A stretch of 21,826 bases of DNA from Bacillota bacterium. Its GTDB lineage: Bacteria > Bacillota > Clostridia > Christensenellales > CAG-138. Shown one piece after another: positions 13,802 to 21,686 of the stretch. Position 1 is the stretch's first letter, and every line of letters starts with the position of its first letter. The position numbers and the translations under genes were made by a program. Location: contig JAEYHP010000109.1 in the NCBI GenBank assembly GCA_023409435.1, positions 1 through 21,826 of the forward strand, written 5' to 3'. The notes beneath the pieces are model-generated. The model was given only the letters and a program-made list of their open reading frames with translations, made no database searches and was not told the origin of the DNA.

Positions 13802-15433
13802 TTACAATTCCTCTTCCATTGACATAATGAGCGGCACCACCTGCTTTTTGCGGGACAATACGCCCGGCAGAAACACCGCTTCCTCCGTCTGCTCCAGCGA
13901 ATACGCCTTAAAGAAAATGTCCCTGCGTTCGCCCGCAAGCAGCGCAAGCGAACCGCCGAGGTGAAGGTTGGTCACCAGCAGTATCAAAAGATTCAGCCCG
14001 TTCTTGCTGCAGTGGTAATCCATGCGCTCCCATAGTTCCGGCATCAAGTCGTTGAGGCTTTCGGATTCTATGGAATACACCTGCGCGATGCCGATGCGGT
14101 ACTTCCCGACTTTAAATTCCTTCAAGTCTCCTGTGATGATCTCGTCCGGCGTCTTGCCCCGGAGATTGGACCCGGCATTGATGATTTTGGTCGCGAGATC
14201 ATCGATTACCACGTCCGCGATGGGCGCAAGCATCTGCGCAGTTTTTATATCCTGCGGGGTGCAGGTGGGGGAATTGAAGTTGAGCGTATCCGAAAGGATA
14301 GCCGAAAGCAGCAGCCCCGCCGTATCCTGTGGAATGGGTACCCCGTTCGCCTCATACAGGGAGGCGATAATTGTCGCGGTGCTGCCTACGGGCTCGTTTT
14401 TCATTAAAATCGGGTTGTTTGTCTCTATATCCCCCAGGCGGTGGTGGTCTATAATCTCCAATATTTCCGCTTCCTCAATGCCCGGGGCGGTCTGGCTGCG
14501 CTCGTTATGGTCCACCAATATGGCCTGTTTGCGGCTTCTGGAAAGCAGGTGGTAGCGGGAAATCATGCCGACAACAAGGCCCTCTCCGTCCAGCACAGGG
14601 TAGTTGCGGTAACGGGTCTTGGTCATGCGCTCTTTTACATCGTCCTTAAATTCGTCCTGCCGCACCGTCACAAGGTGGTCTTTGGACATGACGAATGAAA
14701 CGGGTATGCTCTGCTTTAATCGCATGGCAGCGATAAACGTATCGTGTGCGGTCACCATAATATCGCATCCGTGTTCCCTGCAGTAGGCAATGTCCGCGTC
14801 CGCCGGTAAAAGCCCGCAGGTGCATATGATAAGCTGCGCCTTGTTTGCCGCAGCCTCGCGGATGTTTTCCGGAATATTGGCGATTACAATGTCCCAGGGG
14901 CACAGGTAGGAACGCACCTTTTTATGCTCCTGAGCGGCGATGATGAGGCGGCCGGTGGAAAGGCGCGTGGAGGGCTCCCCTAAAAGCAGCGTGGCTTCCA
15001 GCGCTTCCACAATGTTTTCGTACGTTGCGCCGCTTACCGAAAGCAGCGTGTCGTTGACGGTCTCCATGAAGTTGCGCGTAATGTCCGAAAGTGTGGCGAG
15101 GCCCAGTAAACGCTGTCCATCATCCACAACGGCAAGCGTCTTGCGCTTATACTTTTGCATCAGTTCCCAGGCGGTCCGCACGGAAGCCGAGGGCGCAACG
15201 CACACGGCCTCGTCGATCGACAGGTCGCTCACCTGCGTGCGGATGGTATCGAGCGTTCCGGGCTCGTCCACATGAAAATATTGCAATATAAATTTTGTTT
15301 CATTGTTCAGAGGCCCAAGCTTTACGGGCACGGCGTCCACGCCCTGCGCCTGCTTGAGCCTCGCATAGGCGAGGGAGGCGCAGATGGTATCGCTGTCCGG
15401 GTTCCTGTGGCCAAATATGTATACCTTGCTCAT
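13802..15433 (-). CDS. Manganese-dependent inorganic pyrophosphatase with CBS and DRTGG regulatory domains
   Basis: This is a 543-residue family II pyrophosphatase (DHH superfamily) that hydrolyses PPi to phosphate. Metal ligands are visible: H9, D13 and D15 in GHRNPDSD, D308 and H309 in VDHNE, the DHH triplet at 329-331, and SDTLNF at 381-386. The C-terminal DHHA2 domain ends with RKKQVVPLI (528-536), the phosphate-binding basic patch. The enzyme core is split by an insert of about 240 residues: a CBS repeat (about 70-120), a DRTGG-like domain (about 125-235) and a second CBS repeat (about 245-300). This architecture is known in Clostridia and is regulated by adenine nucleotides. I chose the ATG at 15433, preceded by AGGAG; the frame extends upstream without a site. 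It has its own -10 element. Confidence 0.94.
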   Translation of the reverse strand: MSKVYIFGHRNPDSDTICASLAYARLKQAQGVDAVPVKLGPLNNETKFILQYFHVDEPGTLDTIRTQVSDLSIDEAVCVAPSASVRTAWELMQKYKRKTLAVVDDGQRLLGLATLSDITRNFMETVNDTLLSVSGATYENIVEALEATLLLGEPSTRLSTGRLIIAAQEHKKVRSYLCPWDIVIANIPENIREAAANKAQLIICTCGLLPADADIAYCREHGCDIMVTAHDTFIAAMRLKQSIPVSFVMSKDHLVTVRQDEFKDDVKERMTKTRYRNYPVLDGEGLVVGMISRYHLLSRSRKQAILVDHNERSQTAPGIEEAEILEIIDHHRLGDIETNNPILMKNEPVGSTATIIASLYEANGVPIPQDTAGLLLSAILSDTLNFNSPTCTPQDIKTAQMLAPIADVVIDDLATKIINAGSNLRGKTPDEIITGDLKEFKVGKYRIGIAQVYSIESESLNDLMPELWERMDYHCSKNGLNLLILLVTNLHLGGSLALLAGERRDIFFKAYSLEQTEEAVFLPGVLSRKKQVVPLIMSMEEEL

Positions 15434-15466
15434 GCTGCTCCTGTCGGGATCAAAATTGGTGCATTC

Positions 15467-15475
15467 ACTATACCA
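15467..15475 (-). promoter_or_regulatory. Extended -10 promoter of the pyrophosphatase gene
   Basis: The minus strand reads TGGTATAGT, that is TATAGT (15467-15472) with a TG extension, about 35 bp before the start codon. The -35 region (TTCCAA) is poor. Confidence 0.5.
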
Positions 15476-15524
15476 TGCCGGGGAGCAGTTTGGAAGGTAC
15501 CTGTACCGCAAAACATACAATCAG

Positions 15525-15546
15525 GCGGCGCCGATATTGGCGCCGC
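15525..15546 (-). terminator. Hairpin after the solute-binding-like gene
   Basis: GCGGCGCC pairs with GGCGCCGC around GATATT, 28 bp after the stop codon of the gene at 15575-16594. The U-tract is weak (TTGTATGTTTTG), so termination may be partial. Confidence 0.5.
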
Positions 15547-15574
15547 TTATGGGTGTTATGTTGCCGGTCTCATT

Positions 15575-16594
15575 CTACGGGGTATCGCCTTCCGGCTCGG
15601 ACAAATCGGTGATCGGCTCGCGGTACGCGTCGTAAAAGCTCTGCAGTTGCCCGTCCGCGTACAGAAGCTTCTCGGTATGGGCTACGGCTGGCAACGCGCC
15701 AAGCGAGGTGAGCTTCGCCTGCGAACCCGGCTCCAGCAACAGCTGCAAAAAGGCCTGCCCGTGGTCAAAATACTCGCCCGAAGCGTTTTTGTCCACGCCC
15801 AGGTACTGCACAAGGTCGGTATATCCGCCCAGCGGCATGGCGTCAAACGTAAAGCCACCGGTAGCCATTTTGCGCGTGAGGTCCCCGAACGCCCGCGCGT
15901 CGCCGATCAAAAACGGTACCTGGCCCGCCTTAAAATCGCCGTCCTGCGCGAGCGTGCCTTTGAGCCACAAATGCTTTGCGATATGCTGAGGCGCGCAGAC
16001 TGCGCCGTAGCGTCCGGTGGAGCGCGCGTTCATCGCCGCCTGCAGCGTTTCACGCAGCACGTCCGGGTCGTTCGATTCCGGCCAAGCGAGCCCCAATTCC
16101 TGTATCAATACGGTATTGCCCAACAGGAAATAGCCGCTGTATAAAAACGGCAGCGCGTGCGTTTCTTCTTCGGTTTTCAGCGGCGCAAGGTCGCCCGCAA
16201 AAGCGGGCGCGGAAACAAAAAGCGGCTTTAATTCGTTTAAATCCAGCCCCCCTGCGGGGAAGGACCATAGATGCGGCCGTTCCCCGCGCGAGAGGCGCTC
16301 CGTAACGGCCTCGGGGGAAAGGCCGAGCACCTCGATATAAATACCCTTGTGTTCCCGCTCGTACTTGGCGGCGATGCTTTCAATATAGGCGGTGACGCTG
16401 CCCTGCGCGGGCTTGAAGCCCACCACATGCCAGAGCGTGACGACTCCGCTCCAATCCTCCCGCTCGCCAGCCAGCCATTCCTTATAATAATCATGGCCCA
16501 GCGCCTGCAGCAGCCGCGGCGGGGAAAGAACCAAAAAAGCAATAAGCACCGCGGCCACAATGACGCGCAGCGCGATGACGGCGCCCTTGAACAT
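15575..16594 (-). CDS. Membrane-anchored extracellular solute-binding-like protein
   Basis: This is a 339-residue protein with one N-terminal hydrophobic segment (about 5-25) and no lipobox cysteine, so it is probably anchored by that helix. The rest resembles a family 1-type extracellular solute-binding protein: VVTLWHVVGF at the start of the mature part, SVTAYIESIAAKYEREHKGIYIEV (in two parts, about 66-89), and LPFLYSGYFLLGNTVLIQEL around residue 150. Such proteins normally feed ABC importers, but no permease or ATPase is next to it. The ATG at 16594 has a GGGGGA site close upstream. spoIIE ends 83 bp upstream on the same strand with no convincing terminator, so the two may be cotranscribed. 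The ligand is unknown. Confidence 0.78.
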   Translation of the reverse strand: MFKGAVIALRVIVAAVLIAFLVLSPPRLLQALGHDYYKEWLAGEREDWSGVVTLWHVVGFKPAQGSVTAYIESIAAKYEREHKGIYIEVLGLSPEAVTERLSRGERPHLWSFPAGGLDLNELKPLFVSAPAFAGDLAPLKTEEETHALPFLYSGYFLLGNTVLIQELGLAWPESNDPDVLRETLQAAMNARSTGRYGAVCAPQHIAKHLWLKGTLAQDGDFKAGQVPFLIGDARAFGDLTRKMATGGFTFDAMPLGGYTDLVQYLGVDKNASGEYFDHGQAFLQLLLEPGSQAKLTSLGALPAVAHTEKLLYADGQLQSFYDAYREPITDLSEPEGDTP

Positions 16595-16677
16595 GCGTCC
16601 CCCAATCCCGCCGATAAACGGCGGCGTGAGAATGGAATACTGCTTCCTATTCCCTATTCACGCACCGCTACAATTAT

Positions 16678-18963
16678 TCACGCCAGGCGGACCACCATTA
16701 CCGTCATATCGTCTTCCGCGCCGTGGTCCCGCGCGGCGAACAAAAGCGCGCGGGCCGCATCCTCGCAGGTATTTGCCCCGCCTACGCAGGAGAGTATCTC
16801 CGCTTCCGTATCCTCGGCCAGGGCGTCGAGCGCGCCGTCGGTTAAAAGTATCACTGCGTCATTCCGGCGCAGCGTCGCTGTGTGCACGGCGGGGGCGGCC
16901 TCGTCTAATATGCCTGCGGGCAGGGCCTCGGCGTATACGGTGTGCACCCGCCCTTCGCGCAGCACAAAGCTCGGCTGCGCGCCGAATTTGATAAACTCCG
17001 TTTCCCCTGTCCCAAGGTCGATGTGCAGCGCATCCACGGTGGCGTACATTTCCGCCTCGTTCTGCTGCATCAGCATGCGGTTGACGCATTCGAGCGCTGC
17101 GTCCCGCTCAAAGCCCGCCTGGTACAGGCGCAGCAGGAGCGAGAGCGTGTGCGCGCTTTCCTCCCGCGCGGCAGTGCCGCTCCCCATGCCGTCCGAAAGC
17201 GCGAACAGCGCCCGGCCGCTGGGCAGCCGCGCTTCCGCCGTGCTGTCCCCGCTGACGGGGCTCTGGCGCATGGGCAGTGTTGCCGCCGCCATGCTGGCCT
17301 TGAGCTTCCGCGCCTGCTCAAATTCCAGCACCGTCCCGCGCCGTTCCCTGCGCTCGGTTAAAAGGCGCATGGGCGCGTCCAATGCGCGGGAAACGGCGTC
17401 CTCCCACTGCACGGCCTGATGCGGCATGATTTCTATGGGTTTAATCTGCGCGAACAGAGCGCCGTGGCGCTTCTGCACCAACGCGCCGCGGAGCGCGTAA
17501 CCGTCCCGCCCCATGCGGCGCATCAACGTCTGTGCGGCGCCCTCCGCGGGCCACTCTGTTTGGGAAACGTCGGCGGCGATTCGCTGCATGACGCGGGAAA
17601 CCCCTTTCAACTGCCTGTGGGCGAAGGCGTGGCGGGAGGCCGCGCGGTGCAGCTCCATGCAGCGCGTGCGGTAACTTTCCTGCGCCTGAAGCGCCGCCGC
17701 CGCAAGCGGCGCGGTGCGCGGGCATTCGGGCGGAAAGGGTTTTACCGCGCGCGGGCGCAGGCCCTGCGCCGCGGCGGGCAGCATGGCGGTAAGCGCCTCC
17801 ATGGCGGCGTCCTTATCCTTCCAGCACGCGCCGCGGCAGTTGCAATCCGCGCACACATGCATGGCGGCGCGTGTCATTTCGGCTTGCTCCTGCATGAGCG
17901 TATAGGTCCACACGGGCTCCTCAGGAAACAGGGAAGAAATCTGGTCCACAGTGGAGGCGGTGCGCGTAATATCCTCCGCTGTGCGGGATTGCAGGGATAA
18001 TAGCGCCGCGCGCGCCGTCCGTTCTTCGCGCGCCCCGGCATCCACCACGGCGCGAAGTGTCAGCAGCATGGGCTTGGGGAGCATGAGCAGCAGGACTGCG
18101 GCGGGCACAAAATTCACCATGCCCACCTGCATGCCTGAAACGCTGCCATATACGTCCGTCACCGCGCAGGCGACGCCGAACCCCGCGACGATGCCCCACA
18201 TGCCCATGCTGCGGCAAAATACCCCCGCAAGCGTACACACCGCGAGGTTCGCCAAAAGCAAAGGCTGCGCTTTGCCGCCCAAAACCAGCATCCCGCCTAA
18301 GACCACGGCGGCGGCCACGGCGGGCAGACCCTTGGCGTATGCAATAAACATCGCAGACCATGCGGCCACAACCACCCCCAGCGAAAACGCATAGAGCGCG
18401 GCGTCCGATACGGAAAGCGACAAAGCGCCCAACAGCATGCAAAGGGAAATCTGTTCCTCCTCACGCAACGTGTTGCGTATGGAAATTGACCGAAGAGCCC
18501 GTATGCCGTTCTGGAACGCAACGCATAAAAGCAGCGTGAGCGCAAGGTTTGCTAAGCCCCTCAGGGCGTCCGCCCCGCTGCCCATATAGAATAGCGGCAG
18601 CAGCAAAATTTCGGTTGTGGCGAGCAAAAACAGCTTGTCCTGCCGCCTTGCATGCTTTTTCCACAGGCGGTAGAGCGTGCTAAATCCAAGATAGAGCGCC
18701 GTTCCCACAAGCGCCGGGTACCTGACTTCCCCCGCCAGCAGGGAACCGATCATCGCCCCGGCAAACGGATAGTATACGTTCTGTCCGGCGATATCCATGG
18801 CCGCCACAAACGCCACGCCGAAGGGGAGGAGCAGCCGGAACAGCTCCACGCGCCCCAGCAGCAGCGCAAGCACGAACGTTGCCGCTTCTATTAAAAATGC
18901 GCGGCGGCGGATATAGGGAAGCACGCTGTTGAGGAAGGGGGCGAGTATGCGCTGACTTTCCAC
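16678..18963 (-). CDS. spoIIE: Stage II sporulation protein E, membrane PP2C phosphatase
   Basis: This 761-residue SpoIIE is the polar-septum phosphatase that dephosphorylates SpoIIAA and so activates sigma-F in the forespore. Residues about 22-302 contain roughly ten membrane segments. The central region carries the conserved cysteine motif CADCNCRGACW at 371-381. The C-terminal PP2C domain has SGDS (571-574), SDGMGSG (590-596), LLTDGALD (706-713) and DDMTVMVV (751-758), with the metal-binding aspartates in place. I chose the GTG at 18963, with GGAGG 8 bp upstream; an in-frame ATG at 19056 would translate through the promoter. It is complete and implies that the organism can form endospores. 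The gene downstream is a solute-binding-like protein. Confidence 0.95.
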   Translation of the reverse strand: MESQRILAPFLNSVLPYIRRRAFLIEAATFVLALLLGRVELFRLLLPFGVAFVAAMDIAGQNVYYPFAGAMIGSLLAGEVRYPALVGTALYLGFSTLYRLWKKHARRQDKLFLLATTEILLLPLFYMGSGADALRGLANLALTLLLCVAFQNGIRALRSISIRNTLREEEQISLCMLLGALSLSVSDAALYAFSLGVVVAAWSAMFIAYAKGLPAVAAAVVLGGMLVLGGKAQPLLLANLAVCTLAGVFCRSMGMWGIVAGFGVACAVTDVYGSVSGMQVGMVNFVPAAVLLLMLPKPMLLTLRAVVDAGAREERTARAALLSLQSRTAEDITRTASTVDQISSLFPEEPVWTYTLMQEQAEMTRAAMHVCADCNCRGACWKDKDAAMEALTAMLPAAAQGLRPRAVKPFPPECPRTAPLAAAALQAQESYRTRCMELHRAASRHAFAHRQLKGVSRVMQRIAADVSQTEWPAEGAAQTLMRRMGRDGYALRGALVQKRHGALFAQIKPIEIMPHQAVQWEDAVSRALDAPMRLLTERRERRGTVLEFEQARKLKASMAAATLPMRQSPVSGDSTAEARLPSGRALFALSDGMGSGTAAREESAHTLSLLLRLYQAGFERDAALECVNRMLMQQNEAEMYATVDALHIDLGTGETEFIKFGAQPSFVLREGRVHTVYAEALPAGILDEAAPAVHTATLRRNDAVILLTDGALDALAEDTEAEILSCVGGANTCEDAARALLFAARDHGAEDDMTVMVVRLA

Positions 18964-18995
18964 AGGAGACACCTCCCAGATAGGAATGTCAATTG

Positions 18996-19028
18996 AGCAT
19001 ACCGTCTTTAAATTGTGAACATTGTCGC
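18996..19028 (-). promoter_or_regulatory. Putative Spo0A-dependent promoter of spoIIE
   Basis: On the minus strand a -10 TATGCT (18996-19001) is separated by 21 bp from GCGACA (19023-19028). The complement of that -35 region reads TTGTCGCA, one base from the 0A-box core TGTCGAA. Long-spaced sigma-A promoters with 0A boxes near the -35 are known for spoIIE and spoIIG in Bacillus subtilis. Confidence 0.5.
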
Positions 19029-19236
19029 ACCGGTGCGCATATTTCAGGCAAATCATCCGGCAAAAGGAACGGCGTTATCCCCCCATTCGCGTAGAAACGG
19101 CAGAGGGTTACACGGATCCGGCACGATCTCCCCTGCGGGATTTGTGGAAATTTTGCGCGCCCTCGGAAAGTTTTTTATGGACACTTTGTTGGAAAATGGA
19201 AGCCGTCTTTCCCAAATGCGCTAAGATAATTTGCCA

Positions 19237-19265
19237 TTGCGCGGCGGGCGGTTGCATTGTACAAT
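19237..19265 (+). promoter_or_regulatory. Promoter of the SRP RNA gene
   Basis: TTGCGC (19237-19242) and TACAAT (19260-19265) are separated by 17 bp, and the RNA begins about 7 bp downstream. The same TTGCGC -35 occurs before argS. Confidence 0.6.
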
Positions 19266-19272
19266 AGCTGTA

Positions 19273-19543
19273 TGCCGCGCTAGGCGGGGAGATAGCGGTG
19301 CCCTGTACCTGCAATCCGCTACAGCAGGGCTAAATTCCATCCCCCGGCCAGAGCCTGTGGGGTACTGGTACCGGTAAGGGGCGTTGAGCGCCGGGCCCTG
19401 TGCAACCGATGGCTGTGAAACATGTCAGGTCCTGACGGAAGCAGCATTAAGCGGTATCACTCGGTGTGCCGCGGGTATGCCTGGCAGGAGTTACCTGCCG
19501 GGGTTCCGCCCGGAGGCGATTGGTCAAAGGATGGTGCGCGGCA
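19273..19543 (+). ncRNA. ffs: Signal recognition particle RNA, large (Alu-containing) bacterial form
   Basis: The 5' Alu domain shows GGCGGGGAGATAGCGGTGCC followed by CTGTACCTGCAATCCGCTA (about 19283-19321), as in the Bacillus-type RNA. The S domain shows GTCAGGTCCTGACGGAAGC (about 19425-19443), the conserved Ffh-binding hairpin with its GGAA-type tetraloop. The ends TGCCGCGC (19273-19280) and GCGCGGCA (19536-19543) pair perfectly, giving about 271 nt. The RNA works with Ffh and FtsY to target membrane and secreted proteins. It has its own promoter and terminator. Confidence 0.96.
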
Positions 19544-19549
19544 AATAAA

Positions 19550-19577
19550 GGGCTGAGACGATTGTCTCAGCCCTTTT
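19550..19577 (+). terminator. Intrinsic terminator of SRP RNA
   Basis: GGGCTGAGAC (19550-19559) pairs with GTCTCAGCCC (19564-19573) around GATT and is followed by TTTT, a textbook terminator 6 bp after the SRP RNA. Confidence 0.9.
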
Positions 19578-19597
19578 GTAATGCTTTCTATTCAGAG

Positions 19598-19747
19598 CGT
19601 AAAAAGTGGTACGTTGGAGGCTCTGCCTCCAAACCTCCGCTTAGGGCCGTAAATAATGGTACCCAGGGTTCTGAAACCGATTCACTGGATCGGTTTCTGC
19701 CCTATGAGCGCCGAACCCGCTTTCCTTCGGAAAGCCCCTAAGAACCC
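19598..19747 (-). repeat. Structured interspersed repeat, copy 2 (short form)
   Basis: This inverted copy of the element at 3626-3925 is about 150 nt. Block A (19712-19747) is identical to copy 1 over 36 nt. Block B (19661-19704) matches at 41 of 44, with the differences in the loop of the 9-bp stem or just outside a helix, so pairing is kept. Block C is at 19628-19648 and block D at about 19607-19627. Here C and D abut and form a perfect hairpin TTGGAGGC-TCT-GCCTCCAA (19614-19632), while in copy 1 they are 110 nt apart. The outer helix CTTAGGG/CCCTAAG is retained (19640-19646 with 19736-19742). The copy fills the space between the SRP RNA terminator and the metY stop codon, where it might also end metY transcripts. 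Confidence 0.75.
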
Positions 19748-19756
19748 AATTGGACA

Positions 19757-21049
19757 TTAAGCAAGTGCCTGCTCAAGGTCGTTAATCAGATCCTCTGCGT
19801 CCTCGATACCCACAGAAAGGCGCAGCGTATCGTCAAACACACCGGCGTTGTTCTTCGCGTCCTCGGGCAGGCCGTAATGCGTGGAGGTGGCGGGGTGGAC
19901 GATGAGCGATTTTGCGTCCCCCACGTTTACCATGTAGTCAAATATCCGCACGCGCGAAAGCACCTGTTTTGCGGCGTCAAGCCCGCCCTTGAGGCGCACG
20001 GCCAGTATCGCGCCCGCACCCTTGGGGAAATACTTCTGCGCAAGCACGTAGTAGGGGCTAGAGGGGAGCGAAGGGTAGGAAACCTCCAGCACGGCGGGAT
20101 GCGCGCTCAGATATTCGGCGACTTGTTTCGCGTTTTGCACATGGCGCTCCATGCGCAGCGAAAGCGTTTCAAGGCCCTGGAGCAGGTAGAACGCGCTCAT
20201 GGGGCCTAAGTGCCCGCCAAGCTCTGTAAGATAGCGGATGCGGAGCCGCCGCGTGAACAGCGCTTGCCTTAAATTGGTCTCCTCGATCTTGCCCGTATAT
20301 TCCCGATAGAACTCCTCCATCTGTGGGAATTTGCCGTTGAACCAGTCAAACCCGCCTTTTTCCACCACCAGCCCGCTGATTGTCGTGCCGTGGCCGCCGA
20401 TGTACTTGGTGGCGGAGTGGCAGACGATATCCGCGCCGAACTCGAATGGGCGGAACAGGTACGGCGTGGCGAACGTGTTGTCCACCACCACTGGGATTCC
20501 CGCCTCGTGGGCGATTTTTGCAACTTCCTCCATGTCTATGATGTTCATGCCCGGGTTGCCGAGCGATTCGACATAGAGCGCCTTTGTTTTGGGCGTGATG
20601 GCCTTGCGGTAATCGGAGAGCGAATTGGTGTCCTCCACCCAGTTCGCGGTGATGCCGTAAGGGGGGAGGACTTTAGACAGCAGCGTCGTGCTGCCGCCGT
20701 AGAGGGTCTTTACGGCGGCGATCTCGTCGCCCGCCTGGGCGAGGTTTAAAAACGTATTGGAAATGCCGCTCATGCCCGAGCTCATGGCAAGCGCAGCGAC
20801 GCCGCCTTCCAAAAGCGCCATGCGCTTTTCCAGCACGTCATTGGTGGGGTTGCTGAAGCGGACATACGAATGCCCTTCCTCCTCATAGGCAAACAGGCGG
20901 CTGCACCGGTCGAAATCCCCCAGTTCAAAGGCGGCTGTCTGGTAGATGGGTACGGCTTTGGAGCGGTGGTGTTTGGAGGGGTCGTACCCGCCATGCAGCT
21001 GCAGCGTGGTAAATCCAAGCGTTTTATCGTTGAATGCCTCGTAGCTCAT
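19757..21049 (-). CDS. metY: O-acetylhomoserine sulfhydrylase (aminocarboxypropyltransferase)
   Basis: This is a 430-residue PLP enzyme of the Cys/Met metabolism family. It makes homocysteine from O-acetylhomoserine and sulfide, or methionine with methanethiol. The PLP lysine is K215 in HSATKYIGGHGT. The phosphate-contacting Y62 and R64 are in SYVRFSNPT, and the PLP-pairing D190 is in VVDNTFATP. The length of about 430 and the long middle segment (WFNGKFPQMEEFY) favour MetY over the shorter cystathionine enzymes. The ATG at 21049 follows AGGGGAG. It starts 13 bp after the permease stop codon, so it is in an operon with an ABC transporter. No SAM riboswitch or T-box is visible directly upstream, because the operon leader lies beyond the window. 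Confidence 0.93.
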   Translation of the reverse strand: MSYEAFNDKTLGFTTLQLHGGYDPSKHHRSKAVPIYQTAAFELGDFDRCSRLFAYEEEGHSYVRFSNPTNDVLEKRMALLEGGVAALAMSSGMSGISNTFLNLAQAGDEIAAVKTLYGGSTTLLSKVLPPYGITANWVEDTNSLSDYRKAITPKTKALYVESLGNPGMNIIDMEEVAKIAHEAGIPVVVDNTFATPYLFRPFEFGADIVCHSATKYIGGHGTTISGLVVEKGGFDWFNGKFPQMEEFYREYTGKIEETNLRQALFTRRLRIRYLTELGGHLGPMSAFYLLQGLETLSLRMERHVQNAKQVAEYLSAHPAVLEVSYPSLPSSPYYVLAQKYFPKGAGAILAVRLKGGLDAAKQVLSRVRIFDYMVNVGDAKSLIVHPATSTHYGLPEDAKNNAGVFDDTLRLSVGIEDAEDLINDLEQALA

Positions 21050-21062
21050 AAAACTCCCCTTA

Positions 21063-21686
21063 TTAACCGATATTTTTCTTTAGCCGCTTTGCAAGGAACG
21101 CAAGCAGCTGGTTTGCCGCTATAACCAATACGGACGAGAGTATGGCGCCCCACAGGATTTTTACGGTGTTGCGCGTACGCAGCCCGTCAAAAAGCAGCAC
21201 GCCCAGGCCGCCCGCGTTGATCGTTGCGGCGATGGTGGCGATGCCGATTGTGGAGACGATGGCGATCCGTACGCCCGCGAGTATTTCGGGCATGGCAAGC
21301 GGCAGGCGGATTTTAAAGAACAGCTGCGTCTCGCTCATGCCCATGCCCTTTGCCGCCTCCAATACGTGCGGGTTGATGGCGCGAAAGCCGGCGAGTATGT
21401 TGCGGATGAGCAAAAACTGGTTGTAGAGCACCAGCACGAATATGGCCGTATCCTTCCCCAGCCCGAATATGGGGATCAAAAGCGCGAACAGCGCCAGGCT
21501 GGGGATGGAGTACATCACGGAAAAGAATCCCACCGTCGCCTGAGAAAGAAATTTTGAGCGCATAATGAGCGCGGAAAGCAGGGACGCAAGGAGGATCGAG
21601 ATCAACAGCGTGATTGCGGTGATCTCAAGATGCTCCAGCAGCGGCTCGTAGAGCTTGTGCGGATATTTGAGCAGGAACTTAAACAT
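21063..21686 (-). CDS. ABC transporter permease, osmoprotectant (OpuC/ProW) type
   Basis: This is a 207-residue integral membrane permease with about five to six hydrophobic segments. The EAA loop that contacts the ATPase is EAAKGMGMSETQLFFKIRLP (110-129), followed by ILAGVRIAIVSTIGIATIAA and INAGGLG, typical of glycine betaine/carnitine/choline permeases. I chose the ATG at 21686, with GGGAGG about 9 bp upstream; the frame extends to 21740 only inside the upstream gene. Its start overlaps the end of the ATPase gene by 8 nt, showing translational coupling. metY follows 13 bp downstream. The substrate is inferred from family only, and a sulfur compound is possible given the operon. Confidence 0.9.
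   Translation of the reverse strand: MFKFLLKYPHKLYEPLLEHLEITAITLLISILLASLLSALIMRSKFLSQATVGFFSVMYSIPSLALFALLIPIFGLGKDTAIFVLVLYNQFLLIRNILAGFRAINPHVLEAAKGMGMSETQLFFKIRLPLAMPEILAGVRIAIVSTIGIATIAATINAGGLGVLLFDGLRTRNTVKILWGAILSSVLVIAANQLLAFLAKRLKKNIG

Noticed and set aside
15155..16144. 329-codon plus-strand frame over the pyrophosphatase and solute-binding genes
   Set aside because: It spans two well-supported minus-strand genes, their promoter and their hairpin, and its product has no family features.
16271..17419. 382-codon plus-strand frame over spoIIE
   Set aside because: It is Ser/Arg/Ala-rich and low-complexity, as expected for the complement of a GC-rich gene, and it crosses the spoIIE stop and the next gene.
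19015..19224. 69-codon plus-strand frame between spoIIE and SRP RNA
   Set aside because: It has no ribosome binding site, overlaps the probable spoIIE promoter and shows no recognisable product; the space is better read as regulatory or empty.
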